Shown here one piece after another: positions 57,418-64,000 of a DNA stretch of 64,000 nt. The DNA is from Eleftheria terrae. Its GTDB lineage: Bacteria > Pseudomonadota > Gammaproteobacteria > Burkholderiales > Burkholderiaceae_C. The notes under the pieces were generated by a model. It did no database searches, was not told the origin of the DNA, and saw only the letters and a list, made by a program, of their open reading frames with translations. A program made the translations under genes and the position numbers. The stretch's first letter is position 1. Every line of letters begins with the position of its first letter. The DNA is taken from the NCBI RefSeq assembly GCF_030419005.1, contig NZ_CP106951.1, forward strand, positions 2,356,001-2,420,000, in the 5' to 3' direction.

Positions 57418-58458
57418 TCAGCGGTTGGTGACCGGATACAGGCCTTGCGGCCGCCACAGCAAGATCAGCACCATCAGGCCGATGTTCGAGAACAGGGCGA
57501 TCTTGGGAAACAGGAAGCCGGTGTAGTTGGCCATCAGCCCGACCAGCACCGCCCCGACAAAACAACCGAAGGTCGAGCCCAGCCCGCCGATGATGATGAC
57601 GATGAAGAGCAGCACATTGACCTGGGCGCCGATCTGCGGCACCACCATCTGCTGGTACAGCCCCCACATCACGCCACCCAGCCCGGCCAGCGCCGAACCG
57701 ACCACGAACACGCCGACGAAGAGACGCCGGATGCGGTAGCCGAGGCTTTCGACCATCTCGCGGTCCTGCACGCCGGCACGCACCAGCAGACCGATCTTGG
57801 TGCTGTTGAGCACGTAGAGCATGGCCGCCAGCACCAGCAGCCCGAGCGCCACCGCCAGCAGGCGGTACTTCTCGAAGGCCGTGTCGCCCAGCACCAGGGA
57901 GCCGCGCAGGGCCTCTGGCAAGGCAAGCGGAATCTGCTGGGGGCCCCAGATCAGCTTGATGATCTCCTCGCCGATGATCATGCCGCCCATCGTGATCAGG
58001 ATCTGCTTGAGGTGATGCCCGTAGACCGGCCGCACCACGATGCGCTCGAAGGCAAAGCCGACCGCACCGGCCACCGACATCGCCACCAGCATGGCGAGGA
58101 AGACGGCACCCAGGTTGAGCAGCAGTGAATCGGCCGACGTCCAGCCGGCCATGCTGCCGAGCACGCTGGTGGCGACGAAGGCCCCCAGCGCGATGAAGAC
58201 GCCGTGCCCGAAGTTGAGGACGTCCATCAGCCCGAAGACCAGTGTCAGCCCGGACGCGATGATGAAGACGATCATGCCCATCGCCAGGCCGGCGACCGTC
58301 AGGGTGAGCCAGGTGGGCACCGAGCCGACCATGGGCAATGCCAGTGCGGCGAGCACCGCGACCAGCAGCAGGGGCGCAGCATCGAAGCGGCTGCGCGGCA
58401 CCGCACCGGCGCCTGCGGCGTTCAGCGGGGTGGAGGTGGAGACCGTGGCAGTGTTCAT
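57418..58458 (-). CDS. livH: Branched-chain-type ABC transporter permease LivH
   Basis: This 346-aa membrane protein has FGLMDVLNFGHGVFIALGAF and GIGLLVRAGVQDREMVESLG-type motifs of LivH (here TKIGLLVRAGVQDREMVESL). The N-terminus has about 35 extra polar residues. The start at 58458 follows GGGAAGC. It partners with LivM; the ATPases LivG and LivF are encoded just upstream in the same direction. Confidence 0.93.
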   Translation of the reverse strand: MNTATVSTSTPLNAAGAGAVPRSRFDAAPLLLVAVLAALALPMVGSVPTWLTLTVAGLAMGMIVFIIASGLTLVFGLMDVLNFGHGVFIALGAFVATSVLGSMAGWTSADSLLLNLGAVFLAMLVAMSVAGAVGFAFERIVVRPVYGHHLKQILITMGGMIIGEEIIKLIWGPQQIPLALPEALRGSLVLGDTAFEKYRLLAVALGLLVLAAMLYVLNSTKIGLLVRAGVQDREMVESLGYRIRRLFVGVFVVGSALAGLGGVMWGLYQQMVVPQIGAQVNVLLFIVIIIGGLGSTFGCFVGAVLVGLMANYTGFLFPKIALFSNIGLMVLILLWRPQGLYPVTNR

Positions 58459-58474
58459 ACGTGCTTCCCTCAAG

Positions 58475-59227
58475 TCATTGATGCGCCTGCAGGGACAGGC
58501 CCAGGAGGCGCTGCTGCAAGCCCAGGTCTTCGACCAGCGCGGCCATCGGGCCACGGTGGACCACACGGCCGTCGTCCATCACGGCCACCGTGTCACCCAG
58601 CGCCTTGGCCATCGCAAAGTTCTGCTCGACCAGCAGGATGGTGGTGGCGGTTCGCTTTAGTTCACGCAGGACCGCAATCAGGTTCTGCACGATGGCCGGA
58701 GCAAGCCCCTTGCTCGGCTCGTCGATCAGCAGCAGCTTGCGTGGCTCGACGATGGCGCGCGCCACCGCGAGCATCTGCTTCTGCCCGCCCGACAGCTTGC
58801 CGGCCGGGTAGAGCCAGAATTTCCTGAGGGCCGGGAAGAAGCTGAAGATCCACTCCAGCCGGTGGGTGTCGACGTCGTCGATGTGGCGGGCGTGCCGGGC
58901 AGCCAGCAGCAGGTTCTCCTTGACCGACAGGTCGGCGAAGATGCCCATCGTCTCCGGCACATAGGCGATGCCGCGCTGCGCGATGTCCGGTGTGGCGCTG
59001 CGGCGCCCGCTGCCGGCGATGACGTGGCTGTCGAAGACGATGCGGCCCTGGCTGGCCTGCCAGAGACCCATGATGGTCCTGAGCGTCGTGCTCTTGCCGG
59101 CTCCGTTGCGGCCGAGCAGCATGGTGACTTCGCCACGCGGCACCTCGAAGTCCACGCCGTGGAGGATGTGGTAGGCGTCAATATGGGTGTGCACGGCTTC
59201 GAGGCAAAGCAGGGGGGGATGGCTCAT
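58475..59227 (-). CDS. livF: Branched-chain-type ABC transporter ATP-binding protein LivF
   Basis: This 250-aa ATPase has Walker A GRNGAGKSTT (about 39-48), signature LSGGQKQMLAVARA, and Walker B LLLIDEPSKGLAP, all typical of LivF. Start MSHPPLLCLEAVHTHI at 59227. It is followed 16 bp later by livH. A 157-bp gap separates it from livG. Confidence 0.94.
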   Translation of the reverse strand: MSHPPLLCLEAVHTHIDAYHILHGVDFEVPRGEVTMLLGRNGAGKSTTLRTIMGLWQASQGRIVFDSHVIAGSGRRSATPDIAQRGIAYVPETMGIFADLSVKENLLLAARHARHIDDVDTHRLEWIFSFFPALRKFWLYPAGKLSGGQKQMLAVARAIVEPRKLLLIDEPSKGLAPAIVQNLIAVLRELKRTATTILLVEQNFAMAKALGDTVAVMDDGRVVHRGPMAALVEDLGLQQRLLGLSLQAHQ

Positions 59228-59384
59228 GGCGGTCCTCAGGCAGAGTGCGGTCGGGCGTTGCGGCGGCGACGGCACACGCCGCCTGCCGTGCTGTCGGCAA
59301 GGACGGGCCGGCCATGAGCGGCACGGCCCGGGACAAGCAAGGGATCGGCCGGCCGGCAGCGACCGGGGCTCAACAGCTGCACAC

Positions 59385-60149
59385 TCATGCGGCGGTCTCC
59401 AGCACGCTGCCCATGTAGGCGTTCTGCACCACCGGCAGCGCCATCACCAGCGACGGCTCGCCGTCGGCCAGCAGCTGCCCGTTGTGCAACACGATGACGC
59501 GGTCGGCCAGTTCGCGCACCACGTCCATCTTGTGTTCGACCAGCAGGATGGTGCGGTCGCGGCGCTGCTTCAGTGCACGGATCAGGTCGAGCACCACCGG
59601 CACTTCGTCCACGCTCATGCCGGCGGTGGGCTCGTCGAACATATAGACCTTGGGATCGAGCGCCATCATCAGCGCCACCTCCAGCTTGCGCTGGTCGCCA
59701 TGGGGCAGGCTGGCGGCCTCCGCGTCCGCCTTGTCGGCAAGGCGCACCGTGTCGAGCACGGCCCGCGCCTCGTCGATCAGGGCACGATGGTCCAGCCAGA
59801 CGCTGAGGAAGCGCAGCCCGCCGCCGTGGCGGGACTGCACTGCCAGGCGCACGTTCTCGAGCACCGAGAGCTTGGGAAACAATTGCGTGAGCTGGAAGGC
59901 CCGACCCAGCCCGCGCCGGGTCCGCAGCGCCGCAGGCAAGGCGGTGATGTCTTCCCCATCGAGCCAGACCGAGCCACTGCTCGCCTTGAGCTGGCCTGAG
60001 ATGAGGTTGAAGTAAGTCGTCTTGCCGGCTCCGTTGGGACCGACGATGGCGGTCAGCGTACCGGGCTGGAAGGTACAACTGACGCGATCGACCGCTACAT
60101 GTCCGCCGAAGCGGATGGTCAGATCCCGGGTTTCGAGCATCGCGCTCAT
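59385..60149 (-). CDS. livG: Branched-chain-type ABC transporter ATP-binding protein LivG
   Basis: This 254-aa ATPase has Walker A GPNGAGKTT, an LPHGDQRKLEVALMMA signature (the LivG variant of LSGGQ), and Walker B VYMFDEPTAGMS. It begins 31 bp after the PHB depolymerase stop, so the two are probably on one transcript. The partner ATPase LivF follows. Confidence 0.94.
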   Translation of the reverse strand: MSAMLETRDLTIRFGGHVAVDRVSCTFQPGTLTAIVGPNGAGKTTYFNLISGQLKASSGSVWLDGEDITALPAALRTRRGLGRAFQLTQLFPKLSVLENVRLAVQSRHGGGLRFLSVWLDHRALIDEARAVLDTVRLADKADAEAASLPHGDQRKLEVALMMALDPKVYMFDEPTAGMSVDEVPVVLDLIRALKQRRDRTILLVEHKMDVVRELADRVIVLHNGQLLADGEPSLVMALPVVQNAYMGSVLETAA

Positions 60150-60180
60150 CGATGTTTCCCTTTCACTGCGCTAGATCGAC

Positions 60181-61635
60181 TCAGGAGCAGCTGCCCAGGA
60201 CGTAGTAGTCCGGGGCGGTCTGCTTGAGGGTGGTGTTGCTGAACATGCTCCAAAGCCCGAGGTTCTGCTTCGAGCCCTTGGCATAGGCCAGGCCGAACTC
60301 CTGGTAGGCCCGGCCGGCCGCCACATGGGCGTAGTTGCTGGCCGTGGTGCAGCTCGCGGTGGCGCCAGTGGTCTTGCCGGTGGCGACGCTGGACGGCTCG
60401 CTCTCTCCGCCCTTGTCGTCGACCGAGCGGACCGTCCACTGGTAGCTGGTGCCGGGCGACAAGCCGGTGTCGACATGCTCGGTGCCCTTCACCAGGCTGC
60501 CGTTGACGCGGCTGCCACCGCGATAGACGTTGTAGCCTTCGGCCCCGGTCACCGCCGACCAGGAGATCTTCATGCTGCTGTTGGTCGCGGCCGAGGTGCT
60601 CACGCCGGTCGGTGCCGGCAGCGAGGCAGGGGGCGCTCCCGCGCTGACCCGATCTACCATGGCCTTGATGGCCTTCATCTGCGGGCCCGACTTCTTGGCG
60701 TAGTCGGGGCTGTCATAGCCCCACCAGTCCCAGCAACCATTGGTGGCCAGGATGCTGGTCTGCGGGTAGATCAGCACGATGTTGTTGGTGTCGGCCCAGC
60801 GGTTGTAGCCGGTGTTGCGCACGTACTGCTGCCCCACCGTCGCGGTGTTCTGCAAGCAGCCGTGCAGCACCACATGCAGTTTGCAGCGGGTGCCACGGCT
60901 GCAGCTCTGCGGCACATAGGCCCAGCCGGTGTTCGCCATTGCATGGCCCGTGACGAACGCCGTCTGGTCGAATTCGATGAAGGTGCCGCTCAGCGTGCCG
61001 TCGTTGCGGCGGTTGAGGGGACCATGCAGCTGCTGCAGGATCTGGCCGGCCAGGTCGAAGTTGCAGTCGCTGATGTAGGGGGACGCCTTGGTCGAACAAT
61101 CGTTGCCGTAGTCATCGGTGACAAAGGAATGCTCGGCCTGGACGTCCTTGCGATAGGCGATGTTCTGCGCCGGCACGAAGGTCTTGTAGTAGCTGAGCAG
61201 GTCGTTCATCACGGCCGTGCGCACGGCGCTGTCCAAGGTGCCGGAGAACATGTAGACCTTGGAGGTCGCCAGGTTCTCCACTGGATCGACCCAGCCCTTG
61301 GCCGCCCAGTCCCGCGTCAGGTCGGCCAGCGACGAGACAGGAATGCCGGTGGAATGGGTCATGCACCGACCCGTCGCATCGAGCACGCTGCCCTGGGCGC
61401 AATAGAAGGGTCCGCCCGCCACGACGCCGGCGCCTCGCTTGAAGGTCGACGAGTAGGCGATGTGCAGTTGCACCGCCATGAACCCCCCCGACGACAAGCC
61501 CGACACCGCCACCTGGGCAGGGTCGATCGACAATTGCGGCAGCGGTGCCGCCTGTAGAGATCCAGCGAGCAGCAGCGCTGCCGCAGGGACCAAGGATTTG
61601 TTGAAGTTGAAGCACTGCACACGATGCAAGCCCAT
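60181..61635 (-). CDS. Extracellular PHB depolymerase, type 2 catalytic domain with FN3 linker and substrate-binding domain
   Basis: This 484-aa secreted enzyme hydrolyses polyhydroxybutyrate. It has a signal peptide (about 1-29), a lipase box GLSSGG with Ser48, catalytic Asp135 (SGTLDS) and His169 (AEHSF), and a C-terminal oxyanion His258 (VLHGC). This order (Ser-Asp-His-oxyanion) defines a type 2 catalytic domain. A fibronectin III linker (about 340-423) and a C-terminal binding domain (about 428-484, NYAHVAAGRAYQEFGLAYAK) follow. The gene lies between the Liv binding-protein gene and livG, which is unusual for a depolymerase. Confidence 0.93.
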   Translation of the reverse strand: MGLHRVQCFNFNKSLVPAAALLLAGSLQAAPLPQLSIDPAQVAVSGLSSGGFMAVQLHIAYSSTFKRGAGVVAGGPFYCAQGSVLDATGRCMTHSTGIPVSSLADLTRDWAAKGWVDPVENLATSKVYMFSGTLDSAVRTAVMNDLLSYYKTFVPAQNIAYRKDVQAEHSFVTDDYGNDCSTKASPYISDCNFDLAGQILQQLHGPLNRRNDGTLSGTFIEFDQTAFVTGHAMANTGWAYVPQSCSRGTRCKLHVVLHGCLQNTATVGQQYVRNTGYNRWADTNNIVLIYPQTSILATNGCWDWWGYDSPDYAKKSGPQMKAIKAMVDRVSAGAPPASLPAPTGVSTSAATNSSMKISWSAVTGAEGYNVYRGGSRVNGSLVKGTEHVDTGLSPGTSYQWTVRSVDDKGGESEPSSVATGKTTGATASCTTASNYAHVAAGRAYQEFGLAYAKGSKQNLGLWSMFSNTTLKQTAPDYYVLGSCS

Positions 61636-61700
61636 GTATGTCTCCTATCTGGTGAGGGCCAAGACCCTCCCTTTGTTTCCGTTCAGGGTGAGTTCAATCA

Positions 61701-61722
61701 CAGCCCCCCGCTGGGGAGGCTG
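61701..61722 (-). other. Stem-loop between the binding-protein and depolymerase genes
   Basis: CAGCC-CCCC-GCT-GGGG-A-GGCTG forms a 9-bp stem with one bulged A. It lies in the 176-bp intercistronic gap. No U-tract follows, so it may stabilise the upstream message or reduce downstream expression by attenuation. Confidence 0.5.
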
Positions 61723-61811
61723 GTACAGCTCATCTGCTTGGGAAGCCCGGCTTGTTGCTCCGGGTCGATCAGGGACAGCGCCTTGCCAGGGCGCCCGGTC
61801 TGCGGCAGTGC

Positions 61812-63011
61812 TCAGCGCTTGTTGCGGATGGGCACCTGCATTTCTTCGGGTTTGATCTCGCGCACCAGCTCGGGCACGCCCCAGGCAAAAGCCGGGTCGG
61901 ACTTGATGCGGAAGTGGTACATCGACTGCATGGCCTGGTGGTCCTCGGCGCGGAAGCTCATGCGGCCCTTGGGCGTCTCGAAGCTCATGCCTTCCATGGC
62001 CTTGATCAGCTTGTCGGAGCTGCTATCGCCACCGGTCTTCTTGAGGGCTTCCACCAGCGCAATAGCTGCCGACATGCCACCGGCCGTGAAGAAATCGGGC
62101 GGCGACTTGAACTTGTTGTAGTGGTTCGAGACCAGCCAGTCGTTGACCGGGTTCTTCGGAATGCCGAAGTAGTAGTAGGTGGCGCCTTCCATCCCGGCCA
62201 GCTGCTTGAAGGCCGTCATGGCCGGCAGGATGTTGCCGCCGGTGGCGATCTCGATGCCGTAGCGCTTGGGGTCGAGATCGGCGATCTTGAACGGGTTGCC
62301 GGCCCCGGCCCAGATGATGAAGATGACCTTGCGGCCCGGTTGGTCCTTCAGCTTGTCGAACAGCCGCTGGGCGCCGGCGGTGAAGTCGGTGGTGTTGGTC
62401 GGCAGGTATTCCTCGTGGACCACCTTGGCCCGCTTGAGCGCCCCCTTGAAGGCAGCCACGCCGTCCCGGCCAAAGGCGTAGTCCTGCGCGAGGGTGGCGA
62501 TCACGGTGCCGTCTCGGTCGAGGGCCACCGCATTCGAGATGGCATCCTGCGAGCTGTTGCGGCTGGTACGAAAGACGTACTTGTTCCATTTCTCGCCGGT
62601 GATGGAGTCGGCCACCGCCGGCTCGACCAGCAGCAGCTTCTGGTATTCCTCGGCCACCGGCAGCATGGCCAGGGCCACACCGGAAGACGTCGGCCCCACG
62701 GCAAGGTCGACCTTGTCGTCGGCATAGGCCGCCGCCAACAGCGACTTGCCAACGTCGGGACGGCCCTGGTCGTCCTTCTCGATCACGACGATCTTGCGGC
62801 CGGCCACCGTCATGGTGCCGCGGGTGGCGTAGTCCAGGCCCATCAGGAAACCGGCGGCGGACTGCTTGCCGTAAGCTTCCAGCGGACCGGTCTTGCTGTA
62901 GATGTGGGCCACCTTCAGGTCCTTGCCCTGGGCCACGGCAGGGCCGACGGCACAGAGCAGCAGGGCGGTCAGGCCGGCCAGCACTGTGCGGCGTGCATCA
63001 CGGAAGCTCAT
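61812..63011 (-). CDS. ABC transporter substrate-binding protein (Liv type)
   Basis: This 399-aa periplasmic protein has a signal peptide (about 1-27, ending GPAVAQG) and the Liv-type binding fold: KVAHIYSKTGPLEAYGKQSA, TSSGVALAMLPVAEEY and AQDYAFGRDG. It is the first gene of the Liv-depolymerase operon, ahead of the depolymerase, livG, livF, livH, livM and the hydrolase. The ATG at 63011 begins MSFRDARRTV; the frame extends upstream without a plausible start. The ligand is unknown; in this setting a hydroxyacid or oligomer is possible. Confidence 0.92.
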   Translation of the reverse strand: MSFRDARRTVLAGLTALLLCAVGPAVAQGKDLKVAHIYSKTGPLEAYGKQSAAGFLMGLDYATRGTMTVAGRKIVVIEKDDQGRPDVGKSLLAAAYADDKVDLAVGPTSSGVALAMLPVAEEYQKLLLVEPAVADSITGEKWNKYVFRTSRNSSQDAISNAVALDRDGTVIATLAQDYAFGRDGVAAFKGALKRAKVVHEEYLPTNTTDFTAGAQRLFDKLKDQPGRKVIFIIWAGAGNPFKIADLDPKRYGIEIATGGNILPAMTAFKQLAGMEGATYYYFGIPKNPVNDWLVSNHYNKFKSPPDFFTAGGMSAAIALVEALKKTGGDSSSDKLIKAMEGMSFETPKGRMSFRAEDHQAMQSMYHFRIKSDPAFAWGVPELVREIKPEEMQVPIRNKR

Positions 63012-63178
63012 CTGTTGTCTCCTATGGTTTTGAAAGGGGTCCGGTTGGACCCCCGACGGGGCTGGGTGGGCCGCCCCTGCCGCTCCGAGCAGCGGACCTT
63101 GTTCCGCAAGGTCTGTGCCAAGGGGGTCGGGGGTCGGCAAACCACTGAAAACGTTACGTTTTTCCTCAACCCTCAGGG

Positions 63179-63199
63179 TTAATACGGCTGTCGTATTGA
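63179..63199. promoter_or_regulatory. Operator-like dyad upstream of the Liv-depolymerase operon
   Basis: TTAATACG-GCTGT-CGTATTGA is an 8-bp dyad (7 of 8 matches) with a 5-bp spacer, 168 bp before the binding-protein start, in AT-rich DNA. It is well placed for a repressor or activator of the operon. The regulator is not in this window. Confidence 0.45.
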
Positions 63200-63227
63200 C
63201 CAGCATCCTCACAGCGTTAACCCGAAG

Positions 63228-63271
63228 GAAGTGCCTGAACTTCAGACAACTGTCTTGCGTTCAGGCACTTC
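63228..63271. repeat. Long inverted repeat (13-bp arms, nested 5-bp hairpin)
   Basis: GAAGTGCCTGAAC (63228-63240) pairs perfectly with GTTCAGGCACTTC (63259-63271). The 18-nt loop contains a second stem AGACA-AC-TGTCT. As RNA from either strand it would fold into a long stable hairpin. It lies between divergent genes, where a terminator is not expected. Confidence 0.75.
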
Positions 63272-63529
63272 TCCGGGCCGCTGTACCGCCCAACCCGCCA
63301 ACGGGCGAAAGGCTCGCGCGTGATTCGGCCGAATTTCGGCGTCGCAAGCACCTGTGATCCTTCTCCGGCCCGATTGCAAGTGCATTCGTGCGGAGCTCGC
63401 GGCACGCGGCTGTATGCGAATCGGGCACTGCCCAAAAGGCCCGATCGCGGGCGTGGCGCTTGCTGATCCTTGAGGAGCGGCTGCAGGCCAGACCGGCCGG
63501 TGCCGCGCTCCACAAGAAAGGACACCGTC

Positions 63530-64000
63530 ATGGAAAGTCGCGCGAAACTGCTGGGCCATCCGGTGCATCAGGTGCTGGTGGTCTTTCCCCTCGGCCTGTT
63601 GTCGACGGCCGTGATCTTTGACTTGATCTACCTGGCCAACAGCGACCCGACCATGGCGGCCGTGGCGTACTGGCTGGTGGCCGCCGGGCTGGTCGGCGCT
63701 GTCGTCGCTGCCCCCTTTGGCACGCGGGACTGGCTGGCCATTCCGCCCGGCACCCGGGCCAAGCGCATCGGCGCGCTGCACGGCGGCGGCAACATGGTGG
63801 TGGCCCTGCTTTTCCTCGGCAGCTGGCTGCTGCGTCCGGAGCCACCCGGTGCGCCGTCCCTGCTCGCCTTCCTGTTGTCCTTTGCCGGCGCAGCGCTGGC
63901 CATGGTGACCGGCTGGCTGGGTGGCGAGCTGGTGGACCGGCTGGGCGTGGGGATCTCCGACAACGCCGGACTGGATGCGCCCAGTTCGCTGGACACCCGC
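63530..64000 (+). CDS. DUF2231 domain membrane protein, partial (C-terminus beyond window)
   Basis: The first 157 codons are present. The start MESRAKLLGHPVHQVLVVFPLGLL and four hydrophobic segments match the DUF2231 family of four-helix membrane proteins of unknown function. The LGHPVHQ His pair and GALHGGGN His are conserved in type and could bind haem or metal. AAAGGACACC precedes the ATG. The gene continues past the right edge. Confidence 0.85.
   Translation, partial: MESRAKLLGHPVHQVLVVFPLGLLSTAVIFDLIYLANSDPTMAAVAYWLVAAGLVGAVVAAPFGTRDWLAIPPGTRAKRIGALHGGGNMVVALLFLGSWLLRPEPPGAPSLLAFLLSFAGAALAMVTGWLGGELVDRLGVGISDNAGLDAPSSLDTR

Larger units (their letters stand above)
63012..63529. other. 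518-bp divergent control region of the Liv-depolymerase operon
   Basis: No gene is convincing in this stretch. It carries the operator-like dyad at 63179-63199 and the long inverted repeat at 63228-63271 described separately. A smaller dyad AACCC-TCA-GGGTT lies at 63168-63180. Promoters for the minus-strand operon and the plus-strand DUF2231 gene should be here. Confidence 0.5.

Overview
The window is GC-rich, densely coding chromosomal DNA from a betaproteobacterium of the order Burkholderiales. Gene order and gene set point to the Rubrivivax/Caldimonas/Azohydromonas group; this placement is inferred from synteny, not from a marker-gene search. Landmarks are argB-nucleotidase-slmA, secA-M23 peptidase-DUF721, petABC-sspA-sspB, and one long ABC-bolA-murA-hisGDCBHAFIE-HIT-tatABC run. 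No insertion sequence, prophage, CRISPR array or rRNA was seen. One tRNA gene (Thr, anticodon TGT) is present.

Layout. 1-3640 (minus): ATPase (cut by the window edge), pdeM, slmA, HAD nucleotidase, argB. 3752-4711 (plus): a DUF411 protein and a CusF-like protein behind a promoter with the 19-bp spacer and dyad of MerR/CueR-type metal promoters. 4759-6797: divergent LysR regulator and zinc-binding-type oxidoreductase. 7059-9712 (plus): a Cys-rich MarR regulator with a perfect 13+3+13 palindrome at its start codon, then a secreted protein of unknown function, a tiny CxxC thioredoxin-fold protein and a MOSC protein. 9722-13030 (minus): bioAFD. 13349-13912: phasin. 13988-19516 (minus): argJ, secA, M23 peptidase, with DUF721 divergent. 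19889-24115 (minus): tRNA-Thr, sspB, sspA, petC, petB, petA. 24328-27459 (plus): mscL and a DUF1631 protein. 27478-29231 (minus): pdxA and a Nif3-like protein, with an HtrA-type protease divergent. 30612-43289 (minus): the tat-his-murA-ABC block. 43423-45658 (plus): TetR, TPR protein, YitT-like protein. 45811-53516 (minus): three poorly characterised small genes and a giant tandem-duplicated UvrA (1899 aa). 53865-63011: a polyhydroxybutyrate (PHB) depolymerase gene lying inside a branched-chain-type (Liv) ABC transporter operon with an alpha/beta hydrolase at its end. The right edge holds a partial DUF2231 membrane protein.

How the genes work together. The petABC complex needs Tat export for its Rieske subunit, and tatABC lies about 6.5 kb away. 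The his genes, murA and tat genes overlap or abut and probably share transcripts. The most interesting unit is 55374-63011: a secreted type-2 PHB depolymerase with a substrate-binding domain is encoded between a Liv-type binding protein and the Liv ATPases and permeases. This suggests coupled extracellular depolymerisation, uptake of hydroxyacid or oligomer products, and intracellular hydrolysis. A phasin gene elsewhere in the window fits an organism that makes and uses polyhydroxyalkanoates.
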